A stretch of 20,061 bases of DNA from DASSCW01 sp036556325 (lineage in GTDB: Bacteria > Chloroflexota > Limnocylindria > QHBO01): NCBI GenBank assembly GCA_036556325.1, contig DATBJR010000074.1, positions 1 through 20,061 of the forward strand, read 5' to 3'. The position numbers were made by a program, and so were the translations under genes. Below, piece after piece: positions 1 through 7,597 of the stretch; the stretch's first letter is position 1, and every line of letters begins with the position of its first letter. The notes under the pieces were generated by a model that worked only from the letters and a program-made list of their open reading frames with translations, had not been told where the DNA came from and did no database searches.

Positions 1-1
1 G

Positions 2-445
2 ATGCTCTCGACCTTCGGCGCGGGAGCCGTGGCCGGCGCCCTGCTGGCCGGATCGCTGAAGCACGTGCCCCACCTCGGGGGCGTGGTGCTGAGCATCGCC
101 TTTGGGATGGGCGTCGGCCTGGCCGTGATTGGCCTCTCACCGAACGTGTATCTCACCCTGGCCGCCGGCGGTGCCATCGGCCTGGGAGCTGGCTTCATCA
201 ATGTTCGCGTCATCGCCTGGCTCCAGGGCAGGACGCCGGAGGCGCTGCGTGGCCGGGTCATGAGCCTGGTGCTGCTCGGCGCGGTGGGGCTGCAGCCGAT
301 TGGCCTGGGGGTGGCCGGCGCGATCATCGACCTGGGCGCCGTGACGCTCATGTTCGCGGTGGCCGGTGCCATCGTGGCGGCCGCCACGGTTGCCGGCGTG
401 CTGGCCGGGGTGCCGAGCCAGATGACCGACGGGGCGCCGGCATGA
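2..445 (+). CDS. MFS transporter, C-terminal part (5' end outside window)
   Basis: This is the last 147 residues of a major facilitator superfamily permease; the frame is open to the window edge, so the ATG at base 2 is probably internal. The fragment is almost entirely hydrophobic, with four to five membrane helices. A short basic cytoplasmic loop (residues 74-86, RVIAWLQGRTPEA followed by LRGRVMSL) is the signature of the MFS_3/EntS-like exporter group, which extrudes siderophores or drugs by proton antiport. Seeing only the C-terminal half, I cannot name a substrate. Its TGA overlaps the ATG of the following ABC ATPase gene (ATGA at 442-445), so the two are translationally coupled and this permease probably belongs to the same efflux operon. 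Confidence 0.85.
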   Translation: MLSTFGAGAVAGALLAGSLKHVPHLGGVVLSIAFGMGVGLAVIGLSPNVYLTLAAGGAIGLGAGFINVRVIAWLQGRTPEALRGRVMSLVLLGAVGLQPIGLGVAGAIIDLGAVTLMFAVAGAIVAAATVAGVLAGVPSQMTDGAPA

Positions 446-1467
446 CGCCGACGAACGGCGGTCCGGCCATCGAGGCGGTCGGGCTGGTCAAGGAGTTCGA
501 ACGGGGGCGCCGCACGATCTGGCAGCGCCTGCGCCGCGAGCCGGACCGTCGCGAGCGCTTCCGGGCCGTGGATGGCGTCGACCTCCGTGTCGACCGCGGC
601 GAGATCTTCGGCGTGCTGGGCCCGAACGGCGCGGGCAAGACGACGACCATGAAGATGCTGGCCACCCTGCTCGAGCCGACGATCGGCACCGCCCGCGTCC
701 TGGGCTTCGACGTGGTGCGGGATCCACGCGAGGTCCGGCGGCGGATGGGGGCGGTGCTGTCCGATGGGCGCAGCCTCTACTGGAAGCTGACCGCCCGCGA
801 GAACCTGGAGTACTTCGCGGCGCTCTACCACGTCCCGCCGGCCGAGCAGCGCGCCCGCATCGCCGGGGCGCTGACCGCGGTCAAGCTGGACGACCGGGCC
901 GACGACTACGTCGAGCGCTATTCCACCGGCATGCGGCAGCGGCTGGTGCTGGCCCGTGCGCTGCTTCCCGACCCCGAGCTGCTGTTGCTGGACGAGCCGA
1001 CAGTGGGCCTGGACCCGCAGGCGTCGCGCGACCTGCGCGACCGTGTGCGAGACCTGAAGGCCCAGGGCCGCACGGTCCTGCTGACCACCCACTACATGGA
1101 GGAGGCGGATCAGCTCTGCGACCGGATCGCGATCGTCGACCACGGCCGGATCGTGGCGCTCGACACGCCGGCGGGCCTGAAGCGGACCATCGCCGCCACC
1201 GAGGTCGTGCACCTCGAGATCGCCGCCGGCGCGACCGACGCGGCGCTCCTCGGGCGGCTGGAGCGCGCCGCCGGCTCGCTGGCCCGCCAGGAGCGCGAGG
1301 ATGGCTCGCTGCAGGTCACGGTCCACGTTCGCAGCGCCCGCGACTTCGTGCCGCTCGCCTTCGACGCCGCCCATGCCGAGGAAGCCGCCATCAGGCACGT
1401 CGAGGTGGTGCCGGTGACGCTGGAGGACGTCTTCATCTCGCTGACCGGACGGGCGCTGCGCGAATGA
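442..1467 (+). CDS. ABC-2 exporter ATP-binding protein, daunorubicin-resistance (DrrA/NatA-like) type
   Basis: The 341-residue ATPase would energise export through the two ABC-2 permeases encoded next. Visible motifs are Walker A GPNGAGKT (60-67), an ABC signature of the form STGMRQR (161-167), Walker B LLLLDEP (180-186) and the switch histidine in TTHYMEE (H217). A basic insertion of about 15 residues (IWQRLRREPDRRERF) lies before the first core strand, as in many DrrA/Nod-factor-type subunits. The roughly 100 residues after the nucleotide-binding domain correspond to the DUF4162-like C-terminal extension of this subfamily. The gene overlaps both neighbours by four bases (ATGA at 442 and 1464), which indicates one operon. 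The substrate cannot be read from sequence; lipophilic drugs, glycolipids or polysaccharide precursors are the usual cargo of relatives. Confidence 0.93.
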   Translation: MTPTNGGPAIEAVGLVKEFERGRRTIWQRLRREPDRRERFRAVDGVDLRVDRGEIFGVLGPNGAGKTTTMKMLATLLEPTIGTARVLGFDVVRDPREVRRRMGAVLSDGRSLYWKLTARENLEYFAALYHVPPAEQRARIAGALTAVKLDDRADDYVERYSTGMRQRLVLARALLPDPELLLLDEPTVGLDPQASRDLRDRVRDLKAQGRTVLLTTHYMEEADQLCDRIAIVDHGRIVALDTPAGLKRTIAATEVVHLEIAAGATDAALLGRLERAAGSLARQEREDGSLQVTVHVRSARDFVPLAFDAAHAEEAAIRHVEVVPVTLEDVFISLTGRALRE

Positions 1468-2306
1468 CGCCCGACCTCATCGCCGACCTGCGCGCCTTCG
1501 GGGCGGCCGCCATGAAGGAGTGGCGCCTGCTGCGGCGCTATCCGGCCCGCATGTTCGGCTTCCTGTTCTGGCCGATCGCGCTGCCGCTGGCCTACGTCTA
1601 CCAGGCCCGCGGCTACGCCGGCGGTTCGCAGGCCGCGGTCGAGGCCTTTGCCCAGCGCGCCGGGACCGCCGAGATCGCCGGATTCCTGTTCCTGGGCTGG
1701 GCGGCCTACATGTGGCTGAGCATGATCCTGTGGGGCCCCGGCACCGCCCTGCGCGAGGAGCAGGTGCGCGGCTCGCTGGAGGCGCTGTTCATCACGCCGG
1801 CCAGCCGGCTGGTGGTCCTGTTCGGCCCGGTGGTCTCGCAGATTCTCTGGGCGCTGTGGATGTTTGCCGTGGTCGGCGGCGCGCTGGTGCTGCTGTACGG
1901 CGTGCCCATCTCGCCGCTGGCCGCGCTGCGGGCGGTCGGGGTCGTCATGGTGGCGGTCCCCGCGCTGTACGGATTGGGCGCGCTGTTCGCCACGGTCGTA
2001 CTGCGCTTCGGCGAGGTGGGCGCCCTGGTGCAGGTGGTGCGCGGCCTCTTCACCGTCTTCTGCGGGATGACCTTCCCCATCGTGATCCTGCCCGAGTGGG
2101 GCCGCGCCCTGGCGCTGGCCCTGCCGCCGACCTACCTGATCGGCGACCTGCGCAGCGTCCTGCTGACCTCCAGCAACCTGGTGTCCCTGGCGCCGAGCCT
2201 GGTGATGATGCTGGCGCTGGGCATCGGCCTCTGCGGCTTCGCCATCGTCGCCTTCCGCCGCACCGAGCGCTTCGCGCGCCGTGGCGGCAGCCTGGCGCAG
2301 TACTGA
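1464..2306 (+). CDS. ABC-2 type transporter permease (first of two paralogues)
   Basis: The 280-residue membrane protein has a cytoplasmic N-terminus containing KEWRLLRRYPARM, then about six hydrophobic helices typical of ABC2_membrane proteins (DrrB/YadH type). The motif around residues 103-117 (REEQVRGSLEALFITPASR) is the conserved coupling segment after helix 2 that contacts the ATPase. The C-terminus, RTERFARRGGSLAQY, matches in pattern the end of the next gene product (RTEHRMRVQGTTGQY), marking the two as paralogues that probably form a heterodimeric channel. The start ATG overlaps the ATPase stop codon. It acts in the cytoplasmic membrane as an exporter; the cargo is unknown. Confidence 0.9.
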   Translation: MTPDLIADLRAFGAAAMKEWRLLRRYPARMFGFLFWPIALPLAYVYQARGYAGGSQAAVEAFAQRAGTAEIAGFLFLGWAAYMWLSMILWGPGTALREEQVRGSLEALFITPASRLVVLFGPVVSQILWALWMFAVVGGALVLLYGVPISPLAALRAVGVVMVAVPALYGLGALFATVVLRFGEVGALVQVVRGLFTVFCGMTFPIVILPEWGRALALALPPTYLIGDLRSVLLTSSNLVSLAPSLVMMLALGIGLCGFAIVAFRRTERFARRGGSLAQY

Positions 2307-2316
2307 GGGAGGGTCG

Positions 2317-3141
2317 ATGACGCTCGAGCTTCGCGCCGCATTGGCGGTCGCCCGCAAGGAGCTGCAGATCGTGCGGCGCTACCCGCTGCAGCTGATCAAC
2401 GAGGTGGCGCAGCCGCTGTACCAGTTTCTGCTGCCGAGCCTGCTGCTGGGCGCCACGTTCTACGTCGGCGGCCGCGCCATCGGCCTGCAGGCCTCGGCCG
2501 GCACGGAGGACCTGGCTGGCTACCTGTTCCTGGGCATGGTCGTTGGCGGGCTGGTGGCCGCGGTCTTCTGGGACATGGCCTTCGGCATCAAGCGCGAGAT
2601 GGACGCGGGCACCCTGGAGCCGATGTGGCTGACGCCCACGCGCCCGGAGACGACCGTGCTGGGGCGCGCCCTGTCGGGCCTGGCCCTGTCGCTGCTGGCC
2701 AGCGCGATCCTGGTGGCGGTGGGCATCCTGTTCTTTGGCGCCGCCATCGCCGGCGCCCTGCTGGCGGCAGTGCCGGCGCTGCTGCTGGCATCCGTCAGCA
2801 TGATCGGCGTCGGCTACGGGATTGCCTCGCTGGTGATGGTGATGCGCGACCCGAACTTCATGATCGACGCCACCAGCTTCACCTTTTCCTCGCTCTCAGG
2901 CGTGGCCTTCCCGGTCACGGTCCTGCCGGCGTTCATCCAGCCGATCTGCTACCTGCTGCCCACGACCTACGCCGTCGACCTGCTGCGCTACTACGCGCTC
3001 GGCACGCGCCCGCTGCTGGCGCCCGGCCTGGAGTGGGCCGCACTGGTCGCGTTCGCGGCAGTCAGCGTGGTCCTGGGACTGCGCGTCTTTCTCCGCACCG
3101 AGCACCGGATGCGGGTGCAGGGCACTACCGGCCAGTACTGA
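2317..3141 (+). CDS. ABC-2 type transporter permease (second paralogue)
   Basis: This 274-residue permease resembles the preceding gene product in layout: a cytoplasmic KELQIVRRYPLQL segment, about six membrane helices, a coupling segment KREMDAGTLEPMWLTPTRPE, and a C-terminal RTEHRMRVQGTTGQY. I chose the ATG at 2317 over an in-frame GTG at 2281 because a strong Shine-Dalgarno (GAGGGAGGG, 2305-2313) lies just upstream, and because the resulting N-terminus aligns with the paralogue. It starts 10 nt after the previous stop and so is the fourth gene of the MFS-ATPase-permease-permease unit. With the other permease it probably makes a heterodimeric export channel. No terminator is evident in the 56 nt before the convergent gene. 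Confidence 0.9.
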   Translation: MTLELRAALAVARKELQIVRRYPLQLINEVAQPLYQFLLPSLLLGATFYVGGRAIGLQASAGTEDLAGYLFLGMVVGGLVAAVFWDMAFGIKREMDAGTLEPMWLTPTRPETTVLGRALSGLALSLLASAILVAVGILFFGAAIAGALLAAVPALLLASVSMIGVGYGIASLVMVMRDPNFMIDATSFTFSSLSGVAFPVTVLPAFIQPICYLLPTTYAVDLLRYYALGTRPLLAPGLEWAALVAFAAVSVVLGLRVFLRTEHRMRVQGTTGQY

Positions 3142-3197
3142 CTCGGCCACGGCGGTGCACGTCACCAACAACCGCTTCGCGCCACACCATCGGCCGC

Positions 3198-4457
3198 TCA
3201 GGCGGTGAACTGCAGGACGTTGATGGCGTAGATGCCGTAGGCATGCACCGCCACGCCGATGGCCACCGCCGCGATCAGTGACGGCGTCGCGCGCTCGCGG
3301 TAGGCCCAGCCGAGCAGCAGCACCAGCAGCGGCGCCGCGTCCAGGATGAAGCGATAGCCGAACTGGGCGAAACCCCACGACCCGTGCATCACGTCGGGCA
3401 GCATGACCAGCCCGGCGCTGAGCAGCGCCACCGGCACCAGCGGCTGCAGCGCCCGCACCCGCCAGGCGTTCGCGGACCAGAAATAGAACGGCGCGCTCAG
3501 CGTCAGCGACAGGCCGGTGAAGTTCGGCGCCAGGTACGGAAACTGGTCACGCCAGTCGAAGCTCTGCAGCAGGATGGCGTACAGGTGGCGCGGAATGTAC
3601 AGCGGCGAGACCAGGCCGTAGCGGAACCACGGCTCGTCGGTGACGATGCCGGTGTCGCCCGACGGGATGTGGGCGTAGCCGAAGTCGAGCGGCGACCCGA
3701 AGCGCGCCACGTTGTACGCGGCAATCAGTAGCGCGGGGACCGCTATCCCCGCGAGCAGCCACGGGTGGGCAGGAGTGGGGCGCCATCGGTCTGCGTAGAG
3801 GGCCAGGAACAGGGGCAGGCTGAAGGCGACCGGCAGCCGCGAGCCGGCCGCCAGCGCCAGGCACAGCCCGGCCAGGATCGGCCAGCGGCGGCTGAGGCCG
3901 ATGAGCAGCGCCAGCAGCAAGAAGAACACGGCCACCACCTGCGCCCAGTGGTGGGTCCCCGCCATGCCCGCCACCCACCAGTGGCTGGTGAACGCGAAGC
4001 CGACCGTCAGCAGCTGGCGCGGCCGGAAGGCGACGCCGATGCGTCCCAGCAGCAGGTACACCAGCGCCACGTTGGCCGCGCCGAGCACGGCGGCGTAGAT
4101 GGACGGATCCAGCTCCCCCATCCCCAGTGCCTGGGTGAGCATGACGATGGGCACCAGGATCACGGCCGGCACCGGCGGGAAGGGCGAGTACTGCGCGGCG
4201 CTGCCATCGTTGACTGGGACCAGCTCGAGCCACGGTCGGTCCACCGGGATGGAGAGCCGGCCGTGGGCGAAGGCATCGGCCAGCGGGACGAACGAGTCGG
4301 GTGTGTTGGCCGGGCCGGTGAACCAGTACGCGGCGAAGGCCAGCAGGGTGATGACGATGCCGGCCAGCACTACGGGGTCGGCAATCGCCTCGGCCAGGCT
4401 GCGGCGCGGGGATGTGGCGGCGATCGGCTCGGAGGCGGCGGTCACGCCGCGGATCAT
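3198..4457 (-). CDS. Polytopic membrane protein, GT-C glycosyltransferase-like
   Basis: The 419-residue protein has about ten hydrophobic helices. After the first helix there is a large loop beginning GPANTPDSFVPLADAF, with an aspartate where GT-C mannosyl- and arabinosyltransferases carry their catalytic acidic residue. Topology and that loop suggest a lipid-phosphosugar-dependent transferase of the PMT/ArnT fold. I do not recognise a defined family, so activity and substrate are inferred from fold only. The ATG at 4457 lies 13 nt past the encoded CCA of tRNA-Arg, on the same strand, with no Shine-Dalgarno; an in-frame GTG at 4445 is an alternative start. There is no room for a separate promoter unless it sits inside the tRNA gene, so expression probably depends on the tRNA transcript. 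It converges with the efflux operon. Confidence 0.8.
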   Translation of the reverse strand: MIRGVTAASEPIAATSPRRSLAEAIADPVVLAGIVITLLAFAAYWFTGPANTPDSFVPLADAFAHGRLSIPVDRPWLELVPVNDGSAAQYSPFPPVPAVILVPIVMLTQALGMGELDPSIYAAVLGAANVALVYLLLGRIGVAFRPRQLLTVGFAFTSHWWVAGMAGTHHWAQVVAVFFLLLALLIGLSRRWPILAGLCLALAAGSRLPVAFSLPLFLALYADRWRPTPAHPWLLAGIAVPALLIAAYNVARFGSPLDFGYAHIPSGDTGIVTDEPWFRYGLVSPLYIPRHLYAILLQSFDWRDQFPYLAPNFTGLSLTLSAPFYFWSANAWRVRALQPLVPVALLSAGLVMLPDVMHGSWGFAQFGYRFILDAAPLLVLLLGWAYRERATPSLIAAVAIGVAVHAYGIYAINVLQFTA

Positions 4458-4470
4458 GCCCTAGATGGGT

Positions 4471-4546
4471 TGGCGCGCCCGGCAGGATTTGAACCCGCGA
4501 CCTGATGGTCCGAAGCCACCCGCTCTGTCCACTGAGCTACGGGCGC
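4471..4546 (-). tRNA. tRNA-Arg (anticodon TCG), CCA encoded
   Basis: The minus strand folds into a complete cloverleaf. The acceptor stem GCGCCCG pairs with CGGGCGC, and the D-arm is GCTC/GAGC. The anticodon stem GGTGG/CCATC (one G-U pair) has loop CTTCGGA, giving anticodon TCG for CGA codons. The variable region is AGGTC, and the T-arm GCGGG/CCTGC has loop TTCAAAT. The discriminator is G, followed by an encoded CCA (4471-4473). The body is exactly 73 nt. A membrane-protein gene starts 13 nt downstream on the same strand. Confidence 0.96.
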
Positions 4547-4589
4547 ACGTCTACGCCGAAACCGAGCGAATCGGACGAGGATTGTCCCA

Positions 4590-4621
4590 CAGCGCTGAGG
4601 AATCGGCGCCATCGAGCGCTG
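4590..4621. repeat. Inverted repeat between the GT39 gene and tRNA-Arg
   Basis: CAGCGCT (4590-4596) pairs with AGCGCTG (4615-4621) across an 18-nt loop; each arm contains the palindrome AGCGCT. It lies in the 148-nt gap downstream of the GT39 stop and upstream of tRNA-Arg. It could act as a transcription end or processing signal, but no T-run follows on either strand. Nothing else recognisable is in this gap. Confidence 0.3.
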
Positions 4622-4694
4622 GCTGAGCCCAACGCTCCCGTAGTCGGACCTGAAAAGGAATGCGACTTGGGATCGGACACTTGCCATCGCGCCC

Positions 4695-6167
4695 TTACGG
4701 TTGAACCTCATACACGCTGGCTACCACGCGCCCGTACGGATCGAAGTAGGTGCGGAGAACCCGAAGGTGCGGCAGATACGCTTGCTCGAAGAACTGCCTT
4801 GTTGGCTGGAGTTGGCCATCGGCACGATAGACGACGTACCGATGCACACTCGTCAGCGTTGGCAGTTGGCTCGTTCCGGTCCCGACCGCGAACCCAACCG
4901 CCCGGCAGCCTGAATACCAGCTGAGAATGGGAACGTCGGCTGCCACTACGGAGCATCCTCTCTCGTTGGAGCGCTCGCCAATGAGAAACCCAGCTTCCCG
5001 CTTCCAGCCGAAGGCTGCCGTGCGCTTGAACGACTCCTGGGACGTTGCAATTACCGCGGATCCCACCAGCCCGAGGGCGACGAACGTCGCAAGGGTCGCC
5101 AGCGCACCCCGGCCGAGGCGTGGGAGCTTGATCCATCGCAGATTCCGGCTGACGCATGCGGCTTCGGTGATTACCAGCAGGATCATTGGGAAGAAGACGT
5201 AACGGATCTCGGCATGAATAACGGTGCCGAAAACCGCCACATTCACCAGGACCGTCGCCCCCACGAAGATCGCGAGCCGCGCCCGGCCATCGGGGTCGCC
5301 GCGCGTCAACTGGAACCCGGTTGTGGCCAGGATCCACCCGACCCCGATGACTGCGACCGTGGCGCCAAGAGGACCCAACAGGGCAGAAGGGAACCACCCG
5401 AGGTACTGCCAGAGCGGTAGCGGCCCGGCACCACTGGCGGCACCCTGCGCGCGACCGATGATTCCCCAGGGAACGCCAGTCGCAGCCGTGGCCTGGACCA
5501 GATGCGGCCCAAGCAGACCGAGGAAGAGCGCAGACATTGCCAGGACCGGACGCCTGGCAACCCACAGCTTGCGACCACCTACTGCGATGGAAGCAATGGC
5601 AAGGCCGGCGAGGGGAATGACCGCCCCGTACCGCATGTAGAACGAAGCGGCCGCCAAGGGGGCAAGCCAAACGATTGTGTAGGAAATTGACTCTGCTGCG
5701 AGTTGCCGCCAGAGGAGCGCAGTGAGCCCGAGCAAGAGAGCCGTGGACGGTATGTCGGTGAGGAAGCTGGCACCCTCGATCTCCAGGGCAGTCGAGCTGG
5801 CAAGCACAAGCCCAACGATCACGCCAGCGATCGCTCCCGCCGTCGCTCGGGCGAGCGCCCACGATGCGACGAACATTCCCATCGCGAACAGGGCCGAGAC
5901 CATTCGAAACGGCCACTCGACCGATCCACCAGGCAAGGCGGGCACCAAGCCGATGATCGACAACAACGGCGATCGGTGGACATCCCAGCCGCTGGCAGGG
6001 GTATGGGCGATCCAGTTGCGGGAAAGCAGGGCGTACACGGATTCGTCATAACCGAAGACATTTCCAGCGGAGATGGCGATACCGATGCCGGCTAAGAACA
6101 GGACGAGCAGGGCCAGAAGCGACGCGATCTCCCGCGCGCCTGGCCGAAATCCACACGTCGCGCTCAC
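4695..6167 (-). CDS. Glycosyltransferase family 39 (PMT/ArnT-like) membrane protein
   Basis: The 490-residue protein has about eleven membrane helices and a soluble C-terminal domain of roughly 100 residues. The first periplasmic loop carries GYDESVYALLSRNW (39-52), the acidic DE pair typical of GT39/PMT_2 enzymes, which transfer sugars from polyprenyl-phosphate donors. A second conserved segment, FLTDIPSTALLLGL, follows in the next loop. Acceptor and sugar are unknown. The start is GTG at 6167, preceded by a weak GAGGG. The gene lies 36 nt after a GH26-like glycosidase gene on the same strand, so both are probably cotranscribed for glycan synthesis and trimming. Base composition is visibly lower in GC than the flanking genes, suggesting separate acquisition. 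Confidence 0.85.
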   Translation of the reverse strand: MSATCGFRPGAREIASLLALLVLFLAGIGIAISAGNVFGYDESVYALLSRNWIAHTPASGWDVHRSPLLSIIGLVPALPGGSVEWPFRMVSALFAMGMFVASWALARATAGAIAGVIVGLVLASSTALEIEGASFLTDIPSTALLLGLTALLWRQLAAESISYTIVWLAPLAAASFYMRYGAVIPLAGLAIASIAVGGRKLWVARRPVLAMSALFLGLLGPHLVQATAATGVPWGIIGRAQGAASGAGPLPLWQYLGWFPSALLGPLGATVAVIGVGWILATTGFQLTRGDPDGRARLAIFVGATVLVNVAVFGTVIHAEIRYVFFPMILLVITEAACVSRNLRWIKLPRLGRGALATLATFVALGLVGSAVIATSQESFKRTAAFGWKREAGFLIGERSNERGCSVVAADVPILSWYSGCRAVGFAVGTGTSQLPTLTSVHRYVVYRADGQLQPTRQFFEQAYLPHLRVLRTYFDPYGRVVASVYEVQP

Positions 6168-6203
6168 AGCACCCTCATTGGCCCCGCGAAATTAGGTTGC
6201 GGA

Positions 6204-7112
6204 TCAACGGTCGAGCTTGGTCCCCGTTAGCTCCATGCCCCCGAGCGACCAGAGTGGATCGGCAACAACGGTGCGCCAGGCAGCCAGCGCCTGTGCGGAC
6301 GAGTTGATCCTCCAATCGGCATGACCGGTCGGAAATTGATTGAACCACGCGATCCCGACCAGTTGGGAATAATCGCCAGGAACAGCGCGAAGCAGCGCAT
6401 CGCGAATCCAGGCAGCTTTGTTGCCCCCACGCTCGGCACATCCCATCTCGGCAATCAGAACCGGCCTGTCAGGCGCGAGGGCTACGATCTCACGGTAGCT
6501 CCTCTCGAAGATCGCATTGAACCCCTGCCAGCGGTTGCGCCATCCCTCGCGCCAGCCCCGTGCTCCCCAGTTGTAACCGTCGAGTGCTAGCCAGTCGACC
6601 ATGTCCGCTCCAGGGAAGTACGGAGCGAAGGGATCCCCGCTGCCGTCCTGCACATAGGGACTCCAGACGAATTGAACGTTCGTCGCCCCGGCCTCGTTGA
6701 AGATGGTGCGTACGCGTCGCCATGCAGCGCGGAAAACGTTCGGGGAGCCAGCCCACGGAATGCCCCGGAGGTTCATTTCGTGCGCGAATCGGACTAAGAG
6801 CGGGGCGCCATGGACGGAGGCGTCGCGCGCAAACTCTTGAACGTAGGCATCGGATTCGCCGCTCGCAATTGGGTCCAGCTGGCCGGGCCAGGGCTCCCAG
6901 GTCAACATATAGGCGGCGCCGACGCCGGCCGCAGCGTCAAGTGCCCTTGGGGTGAAGGCTGAACCTCGATCCCAGCGCTGATACCCATTGATGAGGGCGG
7001 GGAACCTACCGGCGAGCGAGCGATACTCGCGCAACGTCCGATCCGGATCTTCCTGAAAACCCGGCAGATATGCCCCAAGCGCACGGTTGACCGTCCTCGC
7101 CTGGCAACTCAT
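6204..7112 (-). CDS. GH26-like glycoside hydrolase (beta-mannanase family)
   Basis: The 302-residue protein looks like a single TIM-barrel domain. It begins almost at once with the first strand (LGAYLPGF, 12-19). RFAHEMN (108-114) carries the presumed acid/base E112, and LIAEMGC (219-225) the presumed nucleophile E222, spaced as in clan GH-A family 26. WEPWPG and FVWSPY fit the family's aromatic substrate cleft. Relatives cleave beta-mannan or beta-1,3-1,4 glycans, and many sit in exopolysaccharide clusters. No signal peptide is present, and an in-frame TAG (7127-7125) four codons upstream of the ATG rules out a longer start, so it is either cytoplasmic or N-terminally truncated. The GT39 gene follows 36 nt downstream and the gene shares its lower GC. 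Confidence 0.82.
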   Translation of the reverse strand: MSCQARTVNRALGAYLPGFQEDPDRTLREYRSLAGRFPALINGYQRWDRGSAFTPRALDAAAGVGAAYMLTWEPWPGQLDPIASGESDAYVQEFARDASVHGAPLLVRFAHEMNLRGIPWAGSPNVFRAAWRRVRTIFNEAGATNVQFVWSPYVQDGSGDPFAPYFPGADMVDWLALDGYNWGARGWREGWRNRWQGFNAIFERSYREIVALAPDRPVLIAEMGCAERGGNKAAWIRDALLRAVPGDYSQLVGIAWFNQFPTGHADWRINSSAQALAAWRTVVADPLWSLGGMELTGTKLDR

Positions 7113-7315
7113 ACGACCTCGCGCCTACATGCAGCACAGCAGGGAGGCCCTGCGCACGGATTCATAAAGCCGCAATGCCCGCGAAGTCATTGTGCGCGAG
7201 GCCTCGCAATCCGACTGGCCGGTTCTTGCCGCGAATGCGCGACAGCACACAACTCGGCGACGGGCATCGTCACCGGAACCAAGGTCCGGCTTGCGGCTGG
7301 GACCCAGCCCCGGGC

Positions 7316-7331
7316 TATGGTCCCCAGCATG
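7316..7331 (+). promoter_or_regulatory. Candidate -10 element for a leaderless mRNA
   Basis: TATGGT (7316-7321) is followed by exactly 7 nt and then ATG (7329), which would place transcription start at or next to the start codon. TTGCGG (7291-7296) is a possible -35, though its 19-nt spacing is long. There is no Shine-Dalgarno. The rest of 7113-7315 holds no convincing gene on either strand. Confidence 0.4.
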
Positions 7332-7544
7332 GAGGGATTGCCGGAGGCCCTCGCCGTCGTGCTGGTGATCGCCGGGACGCTGGAATACGCCATTCTGGTG
7401 CGGCACCGCGAGGAGCGCCGCCGCGTCGATCGGCTCGATGACCTCAGCGCCCGCCTGGGGCACCAGGCGCTCCTGCGGCTGCAGCTGATCGACCGTCCGC
7501 GCCCGCACCGGAGGTGGGGCGCCCTGGGGACCCGCTTCCGTTAG
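7329..7544 (+). CDS. Small single-pass membrane protein, hypothetical
   Basis: The 71-residue product starts with a short acidic N-terminus, then one hydrophobic helix (ALAVVLVIAGTLEYAIL, about 7-23), then a strongly charged tail (RHREERRRVDRLDDLSARL) likely to be an amphipathic helix or short coiled coil in the cytoplasm. I do not recognise a family. I prefer the ATG at 7329 to the in-frame ATG at 7317 because a -10-like TATGGT ends 7 nt before it, as expected for a leaderless transcript. Support for a real gene also comes from the long hairpin that begins at the base after its stop. Its function is unknown. Confidence 0.5.
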   Translation: MEGLPEALAVVLVIAGTLEYAILVRHREERRRVDRLDDLSARLGHQALLRLQLIDRPRPHRRWGALGTRFR

Positions 7545-7585
7545 CCGATGGCCGCGGCCGGCACTGGCCGCGGCCACCTCATCGG
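7545..7585. terminator. Bidirectional terminator-like hairpin between convergent genes
   Basis: CCGATG (7545-7550) pairs with CATCGG (7580-7585), and inside it GCCGCGGCC (7551-7559) pairs with GGCCGCGGC (7566-7574). The loop is GGCACT, with a 5-nt bulge on the 3' side, giving about 15 bp in total. It fills the 53-nt gap between the stop of the small membrane-protein gene (+) and the stop of the PPC gene (-). No long T-run follows, so termination is inferred from position and stem strength. Confidence 0.6.
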
Positions 7586-7597
7586 TTCAGCAGCGAC

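Larger units (their letters stand above)
4695..7320. other. Segment of lower GC content carrying the GT39/GH26 pair
   Basis: My hand counts of single 60-base lines inside this stretch give about 48% (5161-5220), 57% (5641-5700), 55% (6301-6360) and 67% (5041-5100) GC, against 73% for a line in the FtsX gene (9301-9360). The shift covers both glycan genes and fades near the small membrane-protein gene. No integrase, insertion sequence or copy of the tRNA-Arg 3' end was found at the far edge, so an island is suggested by composition only. Confidence 0.5.

Noticed and set aside
1110..2357. 415-codon open frame on the minus strand, opposite the ABC-2 ATPase and first permease
   Set aside because: The product is a Gln/Arg/Gly-rich string with no domain, antisense to well-defined exporter genes.
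3142..3197. Terminator between the convergent permease and GT-C-like genes
   Set aside because: Only short imperfect pairings (GGTG/CACC, GCGGT/ACCGC) are present, with no strong stem or T-run.
4471..4546. tRNA-Arg as an attachment site for a genomic island
   Set aside because: Integration normally uses the tRNA 3' end, which here faces the GC-typical membrane gene; the low-GC segment lies on the 5' side and no repeat of the tRNA end was found.
7125..7577. 150-codon frame upstream of and in phase with the GH26-like gene, separated by one TAG
   Set aside because: Considered as the missing N-terminus of a broken gene. The product is Arg/Ala-rich with no signal peptide, runs through the terminator hairpin and opposite a likely small gene, and is explained by GC-rich shadowing.
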